DNA of 64,000 nucleotides from Candidatus Competibacteraceae bacterium (GTDB lineage Bacteria > Pseudomonadota > Gammaproteobacteria > Competibacterales > Competibacteraceae). The DNA is taken from positions 1,674,001 to 1,738,000 of the forward strand of contig JADJQQ010000001.1 of assembly GCA_016712625.1 (NCBI GenBank), in the 5' to 3' direction. Position numbers and translations under genes: made by a program. Shown here piece by piece: positions 9,011-17,819 of this stretch (its first letter is position 1; each line of letters starts with the position of its first letter). Under the pieces are notes generated by a model, which was not told where the DNA came from, did not search any database, and saw nothing but the letters and a program-made list of their open reading frames with translations.

Positions 9011-9640
9011 ATGCGCAAGATTGTCCTAGCAACTGGTAATCTTGGCAAGGTGCGAGAATTCAAGGCGATGCTGTCGAGCATCGATCTTGATGTTGTACCG
9101 CAGTCCGCTTATAAGGTGCCGGAAGCGGAGGAAACTGGGCTGACTTTCGTCGAGAATGCCCTTATCAAGGCCCGCAATGCGGCGGCGCACACTGACCTGC
9201 CCGCGCTGGCTGACGATTCCGGCTTGGCGGTGGATGCCTTAGGCGGCGCTCCAGGGATTTTTTCGGCGCGTTACGCTGGCGTTAGCGCCGGGGATCGGGC
9301 CAATAATGACAAGCTATTGGCTGAACTGGCTGGCGTGCCGACCGAGCAGCGCACGGCGCGATTCGTCTGTGCGCTGGCGTTGTTGCATCATCCGGCCGAT
9401 CCGGTCCCGCTAATCTGCCAAGCACGCTGGGAAGGCATGATTCTGACCGAGCCGCGCGGGGCTAATGGATTCGGCTACGACCCTCTATTTTGGGTGCCGA
9501 GCGAGCAATGCAGTTCCGCCGAGCTGGAGCCCGATGTTAAGAATCGCCTTAGCCATCGCGGCCAGGCGCTGGCGGCGTTAATCCAGCAATTATCGCGGTT
9601 AGCCAGCTTCTGGGCGATGTCTATGACGGTAGCCCGTTGA
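9011..9640 (+). CDS. rdgB: XTP/dITP diphosphatase (RdgB/HAM1 family)
   Basis: RdgB hydrolyses non-canonical purine nucleoside triphosphates (dITP, XTP) and keeps them out of DNA. It begins MRKIVLATGNLGKVREFKAML and contains GLTFVENALIKARNAA, ALADDSGLAVDALGGAPGIFSARYAG and GANGFGYDPLFWVP, the conserved catalytic and substrate motifs. At 209 residues it is about ten longer than usual, the extra lying after the conserved SHRGQAL segment. Its last 20 bp overlap the end of the convergent octapeptide-repeat gene. Confidence 0.96.
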   Translation: MRKIVLATGNLGKVREFKAMLSSIDLDVVPQSAYKVPEAEETGLTFVENALIKARNAAAHTDLPALADDSGLAVDALGGAPGIFSARYAGVSAGDRANNDKLLAELAGVPTEQRTARFVCALALLHHPADPVPLICQARWEGMILTEPRGANGFGYDPLFWVPSEQCSSAELEPDVKNRLSHRGQALAALIQQLSRLASFWAMSMTVAR

Positions 9641-10658
9641 TTGCGGTTATGATGGATTCCAAACGATCCCAAACGCGTTGAGCCTGCTCCTTGGAAAGAA
9701 TATTAGGCAGTATCTGATGGATGGTTTCGAGTTCGAGGCCCAATTCATAAGGGCTGGTTGTGGCTTCGATACGGTGGATTTGCGATTCAGCCATCGACCC
9801 CATTGCGCCAAACAGGATGTGACAAATAAATCGCTTGGTCACGGCCAAGTTGAACTCGGTTTGGAGTGAGTTTGAGGTCGTTGTGGGCGATTGGGGGGTT
9901 TCGGGTAGAGGCGGTTTGAAGGTTTCGGGCAGCGGTGGTTGAGAATTTTCGGGTATAAGCCGTTTGGGGACAGTGGTTGGGAACCGCTTGGAGAGTTCTT
10001 CCACTGGCCATTTGTCTATTCCCGACCTTAAGCGCCTGGAAATTTCGGTTGCCAGCAGTGAGGGAGGCGTCGTGTTCGGGCGTTTGGATAGTTCCGGAAG
10101 GAGGCGCTTGGACAATTCGGTGTCCGGGCGTCTAGACAGTTCGGTGTCCAGGCGTCTAGACAGTTCGGTGTCCAGCCGTCCAGACAGTTCGGTGTCCGGC
10201 CGTCTGGACAGTTCAGTGTCCGGCCGTCTGGACAGTTCGGGCAGGAGGCGCCTTGACGTTTCGGACTCTAGTCGTTTGGCGGGTTCAGGAGTGAGGCGCT
10301 TGGATAGTTCGGTATCCGGCCGTCTGGACAGTTCGGGTGTCAGGCGTCTAGACGTTTCGTCTGATCGAAAAGAGTCCGGTTGTGGTGCAATGAACCCGTG
10401 GATTTCTAACTGATCCAAAATGTTTTGGATAGGTCCAAACCCGACCAGCTTTTTGATGAGTTCGAGCACTGTGGACCGACCATCGACCATGATCAGTATT
10501 TGACGCGCCTGAGCGGGTAAGTGGTAAGTGCGATTTTGGATTTCCTGCGAACCCTTAAGGGTTTTCGTGGGTATTTGGTTTGGATGCATACGGGCTAACC
10601 CGATCTTGTTTGGGCTGTTACGGCTGGATGATACAAAAGTATGCAAATCATAATCCAA
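9621..10658 (-). CDS. unrecognised protein with tandem octapeptide repeats between two conserved-looking ends
   Basis: I do not recognise this 345-residue protein. Residues about 40-90 (RTYHLPAQARQILIMVDGRS, then an Ile/Leu-rich segment to HGFIAP) look like a small helical or winged-helix domain of a type seen at N-termini of uncharacterised proteobacterial proteins. Residues 103-198 are about twelve octads of the form S-(R/K)-R-(P/L)-(D/T/L)-(T/P)-E-L, charged and proline-bearing, and a weaker period of eight continues to about residue 258. The last 80 residues form a non-repetitive, probably helical domain. No signal peptide or membrane segment is seen. The start is uncertain: ATG 10658, or the inner ATG 10589 (MHPNQIPTK), both with weak ribosome sites. 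Its 3' end overlaps rdgB by 20 bp, tail to tail. Confidence 0.72.
   Translation of the reverse strand: MDYDLHTFVSSSRNSPNKIGLARMHPNQIPTKTLKGSQEIQNRTYHLPAQARQILIMVDGRSTVLELIKKLVGFGPIQNILDQLEIHGFIAPQPDSFRSDETSRRLTPELSRRPDTELSKRLTPEPAKRLESETSRRLLPELSRRPDTELSRRPDTELSGRLDTELSRRLDTELSRRPDTELSKRLLPELSKRPNTTPPSLLATEISRRLRSGIDKWPVEELSKRFPTTVPKRLIPENSQPPLPETFKPPLPETPQSPTTTSNSLQTEFNLAVTKRFICHILFGAMGSMAESQIHRIEATTSPYELGLELETIHQILPNILSKEQAQRVWDRLESIITAINGLPS
10065..10352. repeat. 24-bp coding minisatellite (about 12 units)
   Basis: A 24-bp unit is repeated about twelve times, seen on the plus strand as variants of GACAGTTCGGTGTCCGGCCG. It encodes octads such as SRRPDTEL and SKRLLPEL on the minus strand. 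Units near 10120-10230 are nearly identical while outer ones have diverged, which is the usual pattern for an array that changes length by slippage or recombination. Because 24 is a multiple of three, changes in copy number keep the protein in frame. The plus strand also stays open here (about 9964-10413), which I regard as a consequence of the repeat composition. Confidence 0.9.
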
Positions 10659-10828
10659 TTTTTTGGCTTTTATGCTGATTCAATCACAAAGGCGATAGTT
10701 TCTTAGAGCGAGACGTGATTTGCTACCCGCTTTAGGAAGTCTTCTGGCTGTCGCCGATACTGTTTCTTGGATCAGAGATCGAGTGAATTTTACCGGCACA
10801 GATCGAAGCTCAATCGAAAGATCGACTA

Positions 10829-11977
10829 ATGATTCTAAAGCCTATTCCGCTGGCGTTGTACATTCATATTCCTTGGTGCGTGCGCAAATGCCCCTATTGC
10901 GATTTTAATTCGCACGAAGCGCTCGTGTCGGCGCCAGAGCAGGCTTATGTGGATGCTTTGTTGGCCGATCTCGAACAAGATTTGCCGCGCGTTTGGGGGC
11001 GCCGGATTAGCAGCGTATTCTTTGGCGGCGGCACGCCCAGTCTGTTTTCGGCGGAATCGTTAGAACGACTGCTATCGGGATTGCGTGCTCGCTTGCCGCT
11101 ACGCCCGGATTTAGAAGTAACCTTGGAAGCGAATCCCGGCACTGTGGAACGCGGCAAGTTTGCGGAATTTCGGGAAATCGGCATCAACCGACTATCGATC
11201 GGGATACAAAGTTTCAGCGACGATCAACTACAACGCTTGGGACGGGTTCATGATCGGCGCGATGCCTTTGCCGCTGCTGAAGCGGCTCATGCGACTGGGT
11301 TTGAGAACTTTAATCTCGACCTCATGTTTGGCCTGCCGGGGCAAACGGTCGAACAGGCGGACGCCGATATCGCCAACGCCATCGCGCTACAACCAGCGCA
11401 CCTGTCCTATTATCAATTGACCATCGAACCGAATACGGCTTTTCACCATTCACCGCCGATTCTGCCTGATGACGAGACCGCCGACGCCATTCAACAGTCC
11501 GCTCAAGCACAGTTGGCCCAGCAGGGTTATCAGCGCTATGAGGTGTCGGCTTACGCGCGTGACAACCGTCGTTGCCAGCATAATCTCAATTATTGGGAAT
11601 TCGGCGATTATCTCGGCATCGGCGCTGGCGCGCACGGCAAGCTGAGCGATCTGGCCGCTGGCCGCATAAACCGTCTTTGGAAGATCAAGCATCCGCGGGA
11701 TTATCTGGAGCGGGCTGGAACCCCAGCCGGCATCGGGGGCGACAACAGGATTGGCGAGGCGGATTTGCCGGTGGAATTTCTGCTGAACGCCTTACGATTG
11801 GTGGAGGGTGTGCCGGCCGCCCTGTTTGGCGAACGCACCGGCTTGGCATTGACGGCCTTAGAGCCGAGCTTGAGCCGAGCGCGCGAACGCGGCCTGCTGG
11901 CGGCGAATCCAGAACGCTTGCGGCCTACCGAGCTCGGTTTGCGATTTTTGAATGATTTATTGCAACAGTTTCTATGA
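10829..11977 (+). CDS. hemW: radical SAM family heme chaperone HemW
   Basis: HemW (formerly misnamed a coproporphyrinogen oxidase) binds heme and a 4Fe-4S cluster and delivers heme to respiratory enzymes. The radical SAM cluster motif CVRKCPYCDF gives Cys17, Cys21 and Cys24, with the extra Cys-free spacing of the HemW group. Further family segments are FFGGGTPSLFS, LEANPGTVE, NRLSIGIQSF and NFNLDLMFGLPGQT. 382 residues is the normal length. The stop overlaps the start of pbpC by 4 bp (ATGA), so the two are translationally coupled. In many proteobacteria hemW follows rdgB; here the repeat-protein gene has come between them. Confidence 0.95.
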   Translation: MILKPIPLALYIHIPWCVRKCPYCDFNSHEALVSAPEQAYVDALLADLEQDLPRVWGRRISSVFFGGGTPSLFSAESLERLLSGLRARLPLRPDLEVTLEANPGTVERGKFAEFREIGINRLSIGIQSFSDDQLQRLGRVHDRRDAFAAAEAAHATGFENFNLDLMFGLPGQTVEQADADIANAIALQPAHLSYYQLTIEPNTAFHHSPPILPDDETADAIQQSAQAQLAQQGYQRYEVSAYARDNRRCQHNLNYWEFGDYLGIGAGAHGKLSDLAAGRINRLWKIKHPRDYLERAGTPAGIGGDNRIGEADLPVEFLLNALRLVEGVPAALFGERTGLALTALEPSLSRARERGLLAANPERLRPTELGLRFLNDLLQQFL

Positions 11978-14088
11978 AAAGCCCTGGCGGTTGGTTTGGA
12001 ACCGCTCGGCCACGCTGGCGGATAAGCCGATGGGTGATGGCCCTTTTGGTAGCCTCGACCAGCGTGCTCCTTCTGGATCGCTGGTTCCCGCCTTCGGTGG
12101 ATCGTGCTCGCCAAATTTCGGTGCGGGTGGTGGATGCGCATGATCGACTGTTGCGAGGTTTTACCGTGGCCGGTGGCGTGTGGCGGCTGCCGGCGCGGCC
12201 GGAAGAGGTAGATCCACTGTATTTAAGAATGCTGCTCGCCTACGAGGATCGGCGTTTCGCCATCCATCCCGGACTCGATCCCTTGGCCATCGTTAGAGCG
12301 CTGGGTCAATGGTTGTGGCATGGTCAGGTCGTGTCGGGCGCTTCAACCGTAACGATGCAGACTGCCCGCCTGTTGGAGCCGCATCCGAGGAATTTGGCCA
12401 GCAAGTTCAGGGAAATGTTGCGCGCCCTGCAACTGGAACGGCGTTATGAAAAGGATGAAATCCTGAGTTTCTATCTGACGCTCGCCCCTTACGGTGGCAA
12501 TTTGGAAGGGGTGCGCGCTGCGGCTCTGGCCTGGTTTGGCAAGGAACCGAGCCGTTTAACGGCGGCGGAAGCCGCCTTGCTGGTGGTGTTGCCGCAAGCG
12601 CCGTCGCGGCTGCGCCCGGATCGCTTTCCTGAACGAGCCCGCATGGCGCGTGACAAGGTGCTGCGGCGCATGGGCGAATTGGGCGTGCTTAGCGCGCGGC
12701 AAGTCGCTGAAGCTCGGCAGGAAGCGCTGCCGGGCCACCGGCGGCAGCCGCCGTTTCTGGCCCCGCATCTGGCCGGTCGGCTTCACGCCATTCAACCGGC
12801 TGCCACCGTGCATCGCAGCTTTATCAACCGGGATTGGCAGGAGAAATTGGAGACGCTGGCACGCCAGCAGCAGACGGTGCTGGAAGCGAATAGCAGCATG
12901 GCGATTTTGGTGGTGTCGAATCGCAACCGTCAAGTAGTGGCCTATGTCGGCGCCAGCGATTTTTTCGCGGTTCGCCGCGCCGGTCAGGTGGATATGATCA
13001 GGGCGATCCGCTCGCCCGGTTCGGCGCTCAAGCCGCTGATTTATGGTTTTGGCTTCGACGATCTGTTGATTCATCCTGAAACGCTGATTGAGGACATTCC
13101 AACCCGCTTTGGTAGCTATGCGCCGAGCAATTTTCATAACACCTACGCCGGACAGTTGACGGTGCGCGAAGCTCTGCAACAGTCGTTAAATATTCCGGCG
13201 GTGGCGGTGTTGGAACAGGTCGGACCGGTGCGAGTGGCCGCACGCTTGCGCGAGGTTGGGCTGCCGCCGCATTGGAGCGCGGCGCATCCGCAGCCTGGGT
13301 TGCCGTTGGTCTTAGGCGGAGTGGGGATGACGCTGGAACAGTTGGTGGCATTGTATGTCGGGTTTGCCAACGGCGGCTCGATTGCGCCGCTGCGTTTCAC
13401 TTCTGGCGATCCTGATCCGCCCGGCCAACCGTTGTTGACGGCGGCGGCTTGCTGGTATTTAACCGAAATCCTGCGCACGGCCCCAACGCCTGGTGATGTC
13501 CTCACTCCCAGCAGTGTGGCGCAGCCGCGCCCAATCGCCTACAAAACCGGCACTTCCTATGGTTTCCGCGATGCCTGGGCGCTGGGCTTCGACGCCGACC
13601 ATACCGTTGGAATTTGGGTCGGCCGACCGGATGGTTCGCCCAGTCCCGGTCATTATGGCCGCAACACCGCCGCCCCTCTGCTGTTTCGAGTGTTCGACCT
13701 GTTGCCGGAATCCAGCAGTCGGCCCGTCGCGCCTCCTCCCGGCGTACTCCAGCTCAGCCGCGACCAATTGCCGGAGCGATTACGCTATTTTAGGACGCGG
13801 CCGGCGGTTGAAACCGTCGGCGTCCCGCCGCTTGGCATCACGTTTCCGGTCGCTGGATCAGTGGTGGAACTGCCTGGCCGCGACGGCGCGCTGGCCGATT
13901 TGCCGCTGGTCGCTCGCGGTGGCGTCACGCCGCTGCGCTGGCTAGTGAATGGGCAACCCTTGGCAACCGCTTCATGGCGTCGAGAGGTTTTTTGGTCGCC
14001 TGACGGCGAGGGCTTGGCCCGCATCACCGCCTTGGATCAGTCTGGCCAAACCGCCAGTATCGACGTGTGGATCAGTCGAGGTCAGTAG
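11974..14088 (+). CDS. pbpC: penicillin-binding protein 1C (bifunctional transglycosylase/transpeptidase)
   Basis: PBP1C is an inner-membrane class A peptidoglycan synthase. Residues about 20-38 are the single membrane anchor. The glycosyltransferase domain shows YEDRRFAIHPG (catalytic Glu91) and GASTVTMQTARLLEP. The transpeptidase has the SxxK motif SALK at residues 350-353, SLN and KTGTS at about 524. A C-terminal BiPBP_C-type domain (PPLGITFPVAGSVVELPG) completes the 704 residues. It overlaps hemW by 4 bp. The alpha-2-macroglobulin gene (yfhM) that often accompanies pbpC is absent from the window. A weak hairpin with a T-run at 14121-14148 may end the transcript. Confidence 0.95.
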   Translation: MKSPGGWFGTARPRWRISRWVMALLVASTSVLLLDRWFPPSVDRARQISVRVVDAHDRLLRGFTVAGGVWRLPARPEEVDPLYLRMLLAYEDRRFAIHPGLDPLAIVRALGQWLWHGQVVSGASTVTMQTARLLEPHPRNLASKFREMLRALQLERRYEKDEILSFYLTLAPYGGNLEGVRAAALAWFGKEPSRLTAAEAALLVVLPQAPSRLRPDRFPERARMARDKVLRRMGELGVLSARQVAEARQEALPGHRRQPPFLAPHLAGRLHAIQPAATVHRSFINRDWQEKLETLARQQQTVLEANSSMAILVVSNRNRQVVAYVGASDFFAVRRAGQVDMIRAIRSPGSALKPLIYGFGFDDLLIHPETLIEDIPTRFGSYAPSNFHNTYAGQLTVREALQQSLNIPAVAVLEQVGPVRVAARLREVGLPPHWSAAHPQPGLPLVLGGVGMTLEQLVALYVGFANGGSIAPLRFTSGDPDPPGQPLLTAAACWYLTEILRTAPTPGDVLTPSSVAQPRPIAYKTGTSYGFRDAWALGFDADHTVGIWVGRPDGSPSPGHYGRNTAAPLLFRVFDLLPESSSRPVAPPPGVLQLSRDQLPERLRYFRTRPAVETVGVPPLGITFPVAGSVVELPGRDGALADLPLVARGGVTPLRWLVNGQPLATASWRREVFWSPDGEGLARITALDQSGQTASIDVWISRGQ

Positions 14089-14120
14089 CTACCAGGGCTG
14101 TAAAACACTTTAAATTAGAG

Positions 14121-14148
14121 AGTCATCTTTTGACCATGACTATTTTTA
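14121..14148 (+). terminator. possible rho-independent terminator after pbpC
   Basis: AGTCAT (14121-14126) and ATGACT (14136-14141) form a 6-bp stem with a 9-base loop, followed directly by ATTTTTAA. The stem is short, but the surrounding DNA is AT-rich and lies between convergent genes, where a terminator is expected. Confidence 0.45.
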
Positions 14149-14177
14149 ATATCTGATTATATTTATTTTTTTATATT

Positions 14178-14527
14178 TCATAGAGATGGCTTGATGACCA
14201 TCAAAGCATAAATGGCGAGCATGGCGGTGAATGCCACATAACCTAAAAGCGCCCAATAGCGAGCATAAAGCCAGTAATGGGCTGGCAAAACTTGACTCGG
14301 CGCGATCGCTTCTTGCGCCAGCCATAATCCAGACAGCGGCTGCAAATCATCGCTGGAGTCGTGAACCACCCATCAGCACGCACCACGAGCCGAGATACAA
14401 CAGCGATCGAGTCGGTCGAACCGCTGCGATGAGTAAAAAACAGGTCGTAAGCGCTACCGAATCCCGTGCCGACCAACAGTACCGACGACAAAATATGTAG
14501 CGTTTTAACAATCAGGTAGGCGCTCAT
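14178..14527 (-). pseudogene. DUF2269 family membrane protein, decayed (frameshift and internal deletion)
   Basis: The start MSAYLIVKTLHILSSVLLVG, then VVRADGWFTTPA, matches the DUF2269 integral membrane family. Just after the GCGATGATTTGC segment (about 14340-14355) the frame shifts, and the continuation LQPLSGLWLA is found one frame over, followed by HYWLYARYWALLGYVAF and a tail ending MVIKPSL. The stretch between the conserved QPLSGLWLA and that tail is much shorter than in the family (usually about 150 residues in all), so a middle portion has also been lost. The start overlaps the end of the upstream SDR pseudogene by 4 bp (ATGA), as in a functional operon. Two independent lesions make it a true pseudogene. 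Confidence 0.8.
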
Positions 14528-15790
14528 GGTCGCGGTTCTTCGGCGAACAACACGACTAACAGACACAGGATCGACAGGTTCTTGAGGATGGGGCCGAAAG
14601 GATGAGTCAGAAATTCCGGTAAACACACTGCAACAATCAGTGAATAAGCACTGACGATCCCAAGCTGCAATATCCAAAGACGCCGGCCCGGAGTGGCCAG
14701 CGTAGCCCAGCTCAACACCAAATCGAGACCGGCGGCGGTGTAAAGAGCGACGAGTGCCCAGATTCCGCCCAACCCAGTGCGCGCCAGCAATTGGCGGCTG
14801 TCGGCCATGGGGGGGACGAACAGGCTAAAAATCCCACCCACCAACCAAATGAGTGCGAGGGTGAGACGGAAGAGGGGGCCGCGCCAGCTTACTAGTGCCT
14901 CCAACCGTGCTTGGCGAGCTTCTTCGGGCGCGATGAATGTCGGTAGCGCCCTAAGCTGGCGACCCAAGAGCTTGGCGGCCGGTTCGGCATCAGCGGTATT
15001 GCCCGCTTGTAGCATCTTCCAGGTATCCGGTGTGAGCAGACCCAAGCCCCCAGCAATCAAGGCGGTGAAAGGGGCTAATCGCTCCAATAGGACTGCTGGC
15101 AGCGGAATGAAGCGCGTGGGTGGAAAACCCATCCCGTCTCGGTAAGTGGCGAGCATCTCGCGCAAGGTGGTTTCGGTCGCTCCAACCAGATCAATACATG
15201 GGCCGAACGGTATCCTTGTATCGAGCAGGATAGCCACGGCGGCACAGAGATCATCAATGTGGGTCGGGCGCAAAGGCTGCTGTCCACCCGCTGGCAACGG
15301 AAGAAGTGGAAGGCTTGCCAGCAAGCGAAACAGTTGCGCCGATTTGCCCGCCATTCCATAAATTAACGCTGGCCGAACGATCCGCCATTCCAGCGGAAGT
15401 GATTTTAGAAACTGGTCGCTGGCTTGTTTGCTGGTGAAGCAGGGGGTACTGCCGTCCTCCACGCCCAGCGCGGAGAGGTGTATGACCCCCTCTCCGCGCG
15501 CCAGCAACCACACAGGCGGCGAAGAGCGCTTGCGGGCCATATTGGTGAATGCTGGCGAAGCGTTGTGTGTCCTATTCCACCACGATGCCAACACAATGGA
15601 TAACCGCCTCGAAGCCCTTGAGCACAATAGCCCAGTCCGCTGTCTGGGGCGGTTCGGAATAATCAATCCGAATATCATTTTCGCGTTCCGGGCGGCCCAA
15701 GCCGCGCACCACGGTATAACCGATGGCGGCAAGATGGCGTTCCAGCGAACGCCCGATAAAGTCGCTCGCCCCAACAATTAAAATGCGCAT
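14524..15790 (-). pseudogene. NAD(P)-binding SDR/epimerase-like protein with C-terminal DoxX-like membrane domain, decayed
   Basis: Starting MRILIVGASDFIGRSLERHL, it is an atypical short-chain dehydrogenase (NDUFA9/YbjT-like) of about 420 residues, with a four-helix DoxX-like membrane domain at the C-terminus (LFRLTLALIWLVGGIFSLF onward). After AVIHCVGIVVE an in-frame TAG (complement of 15572-15574) interrupts it. The same frame then continues DTQRFASIHQYGPQALFAACVVAGARR until a run of five G near 15487, where the frame shifts to VIHLSALGVEDGSTP. With one nonsense codon and one frameshift the gene is broken at two places. The frameshift lies inside an 11-bp hairpin (15468-15499), a place where sequencing can also fail. 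Confidence 0.82.
15468..15499. repeat. inverted repeat inside the SDR pseudogene at its frameshift
   Basis: GCGCGGAGAGG (15468-15478) and CCTCTCCGCGC (15489-15499) are perfect inverted arms with a 10-base loop. The hairpin covers the point where the SDR reading frame is lost. Its core CTCTCC/GGAGAG recurs in hairpins at 30729 and 41764. Confidence 0.6.
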
Positions 15791-15801
15791 CAAACAAGGG
15801 C

Positions 15802-16164
15802 CTAAGTGGCGGGATCGGTTTTGGATTGATTGCGTATTTGTTTCCAAATTGTTCGCGAGATCAAGGCCACTGACAGCAATATTCCAGTTAAGCTAAGCCC
15901 GACAGTGCGCTGGATAATCTCGGCCAATGCGGCAAAACTGGCGCTTGATTGCGCGCTAAGCGAATGGCCGAAAAGGAGCACCAGCGCCATGGGCGTTCCA
16001 ATAAACAATACGGCGATAGCGCGTAACCAAAAACCCGCGCGGTCTTGGGTTCCACATAGCTCCGTGAGGGAATGATAAATAGCATCGGATAAATAACGGC
16101 TGATCGCTAATCCAACCACCAGTGGAACGCTGATTTGAACCAGCAACGTGAGCAGTGAAAACAT
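15802..16164 (-). CDS. small integral membrane protein of unknown function
   Basis: The 120-residue product is intact and I do not recognise its family. Three membrane segments are visible, at about residues 5-23, 47-66 and 88-106, and the C-terminal tail is basic and hydrophilic (WKQIRNQSKTDP). AGGAG lies 6 bases before the ATG at 16164. It is followed by the SDR/DoxX and DUF2269 genes in the same direction, so it is probably the first gene of that small operon. A perfect palindrome lies about 40 bp upstream, matching sites at the neighbouring regulator gene. Confidence 0.75.
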   Translation of the reverse strand: MFSLLTLLVQISVPLVVGLAISRYLSDAIYHSLTELCGTQDRAGFWLRAIAVLFIGTPMALVLLFGHSLSAQSSASFAALAEIIQRTVGLSLTGILLSVALISRTIWKQIRNQSKTDPAT

Positions 16165-16203
16165 GATTTCTCCTTTATTTATTACAGATATTTCTGTATT
16201 AAA

Positions 16204-16217
16204 AGAAATTAATTTCT
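16204..16217. promoter_or_regulatory. probable operator: palindrome AGAAATTAATTTCT
   Basis: A perfect 14-bp palindrome made of half-sites AGAAATT and AATTTCT lies in the AT-rich gap between the GbsR/MarR-type regulator gene and the membrane-protein gene it precedes. A near-palindrome ACAGATATTTCTGT lies just beside it. The same half-sites recur upstream of the regulator gene at 16834-16855, which suggests they bind that regulator. Confidence 0.6.
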
Positions 16218-16276
16218 CAAAAAATAGGCCGCTTGAGGCCCTTGGTCATAGTGTGCGGTTGCTGACGATTTAGATC

Positions 16277-16810
16277 TCAGTCGTTTGGATTTCCCCTTAG
16301 CGTACGGCTGATTTTGGCTCCAACACCGAGCGTTTTCATTAATGTTTCTGGTTTCAGGCGCAGCATTTCATCGGCCCAAGCTGTCAGAATTTCAATAAAA
16401 TCTAAGGTTTCTTGAAGACGTTTTTGGGTGGTGGCCTCCTCTTGCGCGAGATCGGGATGGTTGAGGCACGTTTTGAGCACCTCGATGGTGGGATCGATCT
16501 CGCGCTGGCGGCGGCCTTCGACAATCAGCCTGAACAACTCCCAAATATCGGTCGAGGTTTCAAAGTAATCCCGTCGGTCACCGCGCAGATGAACCAGACG
16601 GACTAGTTTCCAGGACAACAACTCCTTCATGCTGTTACTGACGTTTGAGCGCGCTATGCGCAAAGTTTGGGCGATTTCCTCAGCGTCTATCGGTCGGCCA
16701 GCAACATAAAGCAGCGCATGAATTTGGGCCACGGTGCGATTGACCCCCCAACGAGAACCCATCTCTCCCCAGTGCAGCACGAAGCGTTCCGAAATCGGTT
16801 TGAGTTCCAT
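16277..16810 (-). CDS. GbsR/MarR family transcriptional regulator
   Basis: The 177-residue protein carries a winged helix: TVAQIHALLYVAGRPIDAEEIAQTLRIARSNVSNSMKELLSWKLV at about residues 25-70, with a wing ending in RGDRRDYFETSTDIWELF. This is the layout of the GbsR-type MarR regulators (YvaV/OpcR). The long C-terminal helices probably dimerise. It precedes, in the same direction, a membrane protein and the two decayed genes, so it probably controls that operon and itself. The same 7-bp half-sites occur in inverted pairs before its own start and before the next gene. The target ligand is unknown. Confidence 0.85.
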   Translation of the reverse strand: MELKPISERFVLHWGEMGSRWGVNRTVAQIHALLYVAGRPIDAEEIAQTLRIARSNVSNSMKELLSWKLVRLVHLRGDRRDYFETSTDIWELFRLIVEGRRQREIDPTIEVLKTCLNHPDLAQEEATTQKRLQETLDFIEILTAWADEMLRLKPETLMKTLGVGAKISRTLRGNPND

Positions 16811-16833
16811 GGCTATAATCTATTTATTTCTGA

Positions 16834-16855
16834 AATTTCTGTCAATAGAGAAATT
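16834..16855. promoter_or_regulatory. probable operator upstream of the GbsR/MarR-type gene
   Basis: AATTTCT (16834-16840) and AGAAATT (16849-16855) are inverted arms with an 8-base spacer, located 24-45 bp upstream of the regulator's start codon. They are the same half-sites as in the palindrome at 16204-16217, in the opposite arrangement. Overlap with the expected core promoter would suit autorepression. Confidence 0.55.
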
Positions 16856-16897
16856 ATCTTCATCCGCTACCATTGTCTGGCCAGCTGCGCTTGAAGC

Positions 16898-17806
16898 TTA
16901 GGCGGCTACCTCGGTAACGCCAAGGGTGGGGATAAGGGCTAGTGGCGTATCCGTATTGAAACTCTCCCGCATGTAACCCGCCAAGCATTCCGCTACCGCC
17001 GAAACCGGATAGCGCCGATGGAGGGTAATGTTGGTCGGCGGCAGTGGCGGAAAACCTTCCTCAAGACTAAGTGGCCGGACGCCGGCCGGCAATACGCTGT
17101 GACAGAGCGCGGTCACCGCCAAGCCGGCGTTAACCGCCGCCAGAATGCTGCTGAAGCTGGCGCTGGTATAAGCGATTCGATAAGGTCGGCCGATCCCGTC
17201 CAAGCTGGCCAGCGCCCAGTCGCGGAACAAGCATCCGGACTGGAACAACGCCAACGGCAACGGTTCCTGTTCGTGGGCGAGATGGCGTTAGGCGGTAGCC
17301 CACACCACGGGTTCGCGCCGCAACACTTCGCCGCTATCGCCGCTCAAGGTACAACTGGCGGTGATTACAGCCAAATCAATGCGTGCCTCGGTCAGCATCG
17401 GCCGCAAGTTCGCGCTGGTTTCGCAAATGACTTCCACCTGTACTCGCGGAAAGGCGCGGGCGAAGCGGGCCAGAATTTCGGGTAGGAAGCGATCCACATA
17501 ATCATCGGGCGTACCGATGCGTACCAGGCCGGACAAGTCGGGGCGGGTCAGCGCGGCCAAGGCCTCATCGTGCAGTTTTAGTAGCCGCCGCGCGTAGCTA
17601 AGTAGTGCTTCGCCGTCTGGCGCGAGCTGAATCCCGCGGCCGTCGCGTTGGAATAATACCCGATTCAGCGTCTCTTCCAAGCGCCGTACCTGCATCGACA
17701 CCGCCGATTGCGTTCGATGAATTTGCTTCGCCGCTTGGGTGAAGCCGCCCGCATCGACGATGGCGATAAAGGTTCGCAACAGATCGGGGTCGAGTTGGGC
17801 GGGCAT
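16898..17806 (-). pseudogene. LysR family transcriptional regulator (LrhA-like) with one in-frame stop
   Basis: The N-terminal winged helix LDPDLLRTFIAIVDAGGFTQAAKQIHRTQSAVSMQVRRLE is intact and resembles LrhA/HexA-type LysR regulators. After EVLRREPVVWATA a TAA (complement of 17288-17290) interrupts the co-inducer domain. The same frame then continues RHLAHEQEPLPLALFQSGCLFRDWAL to the expected end at 16898, giving a full-length protein of about 300 residues if the stop were a sense codon. A single substitution (for example CAA to TAA) explains it. The truncated 172-residue product would keep DNA binding but lose half of the effector domain. It is divergent from a DUF1127 gene, a common pairing for this LysR type. 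Confidence 0.8.
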
Positions 17807-17819
17807 TAGGTGGCCTATT

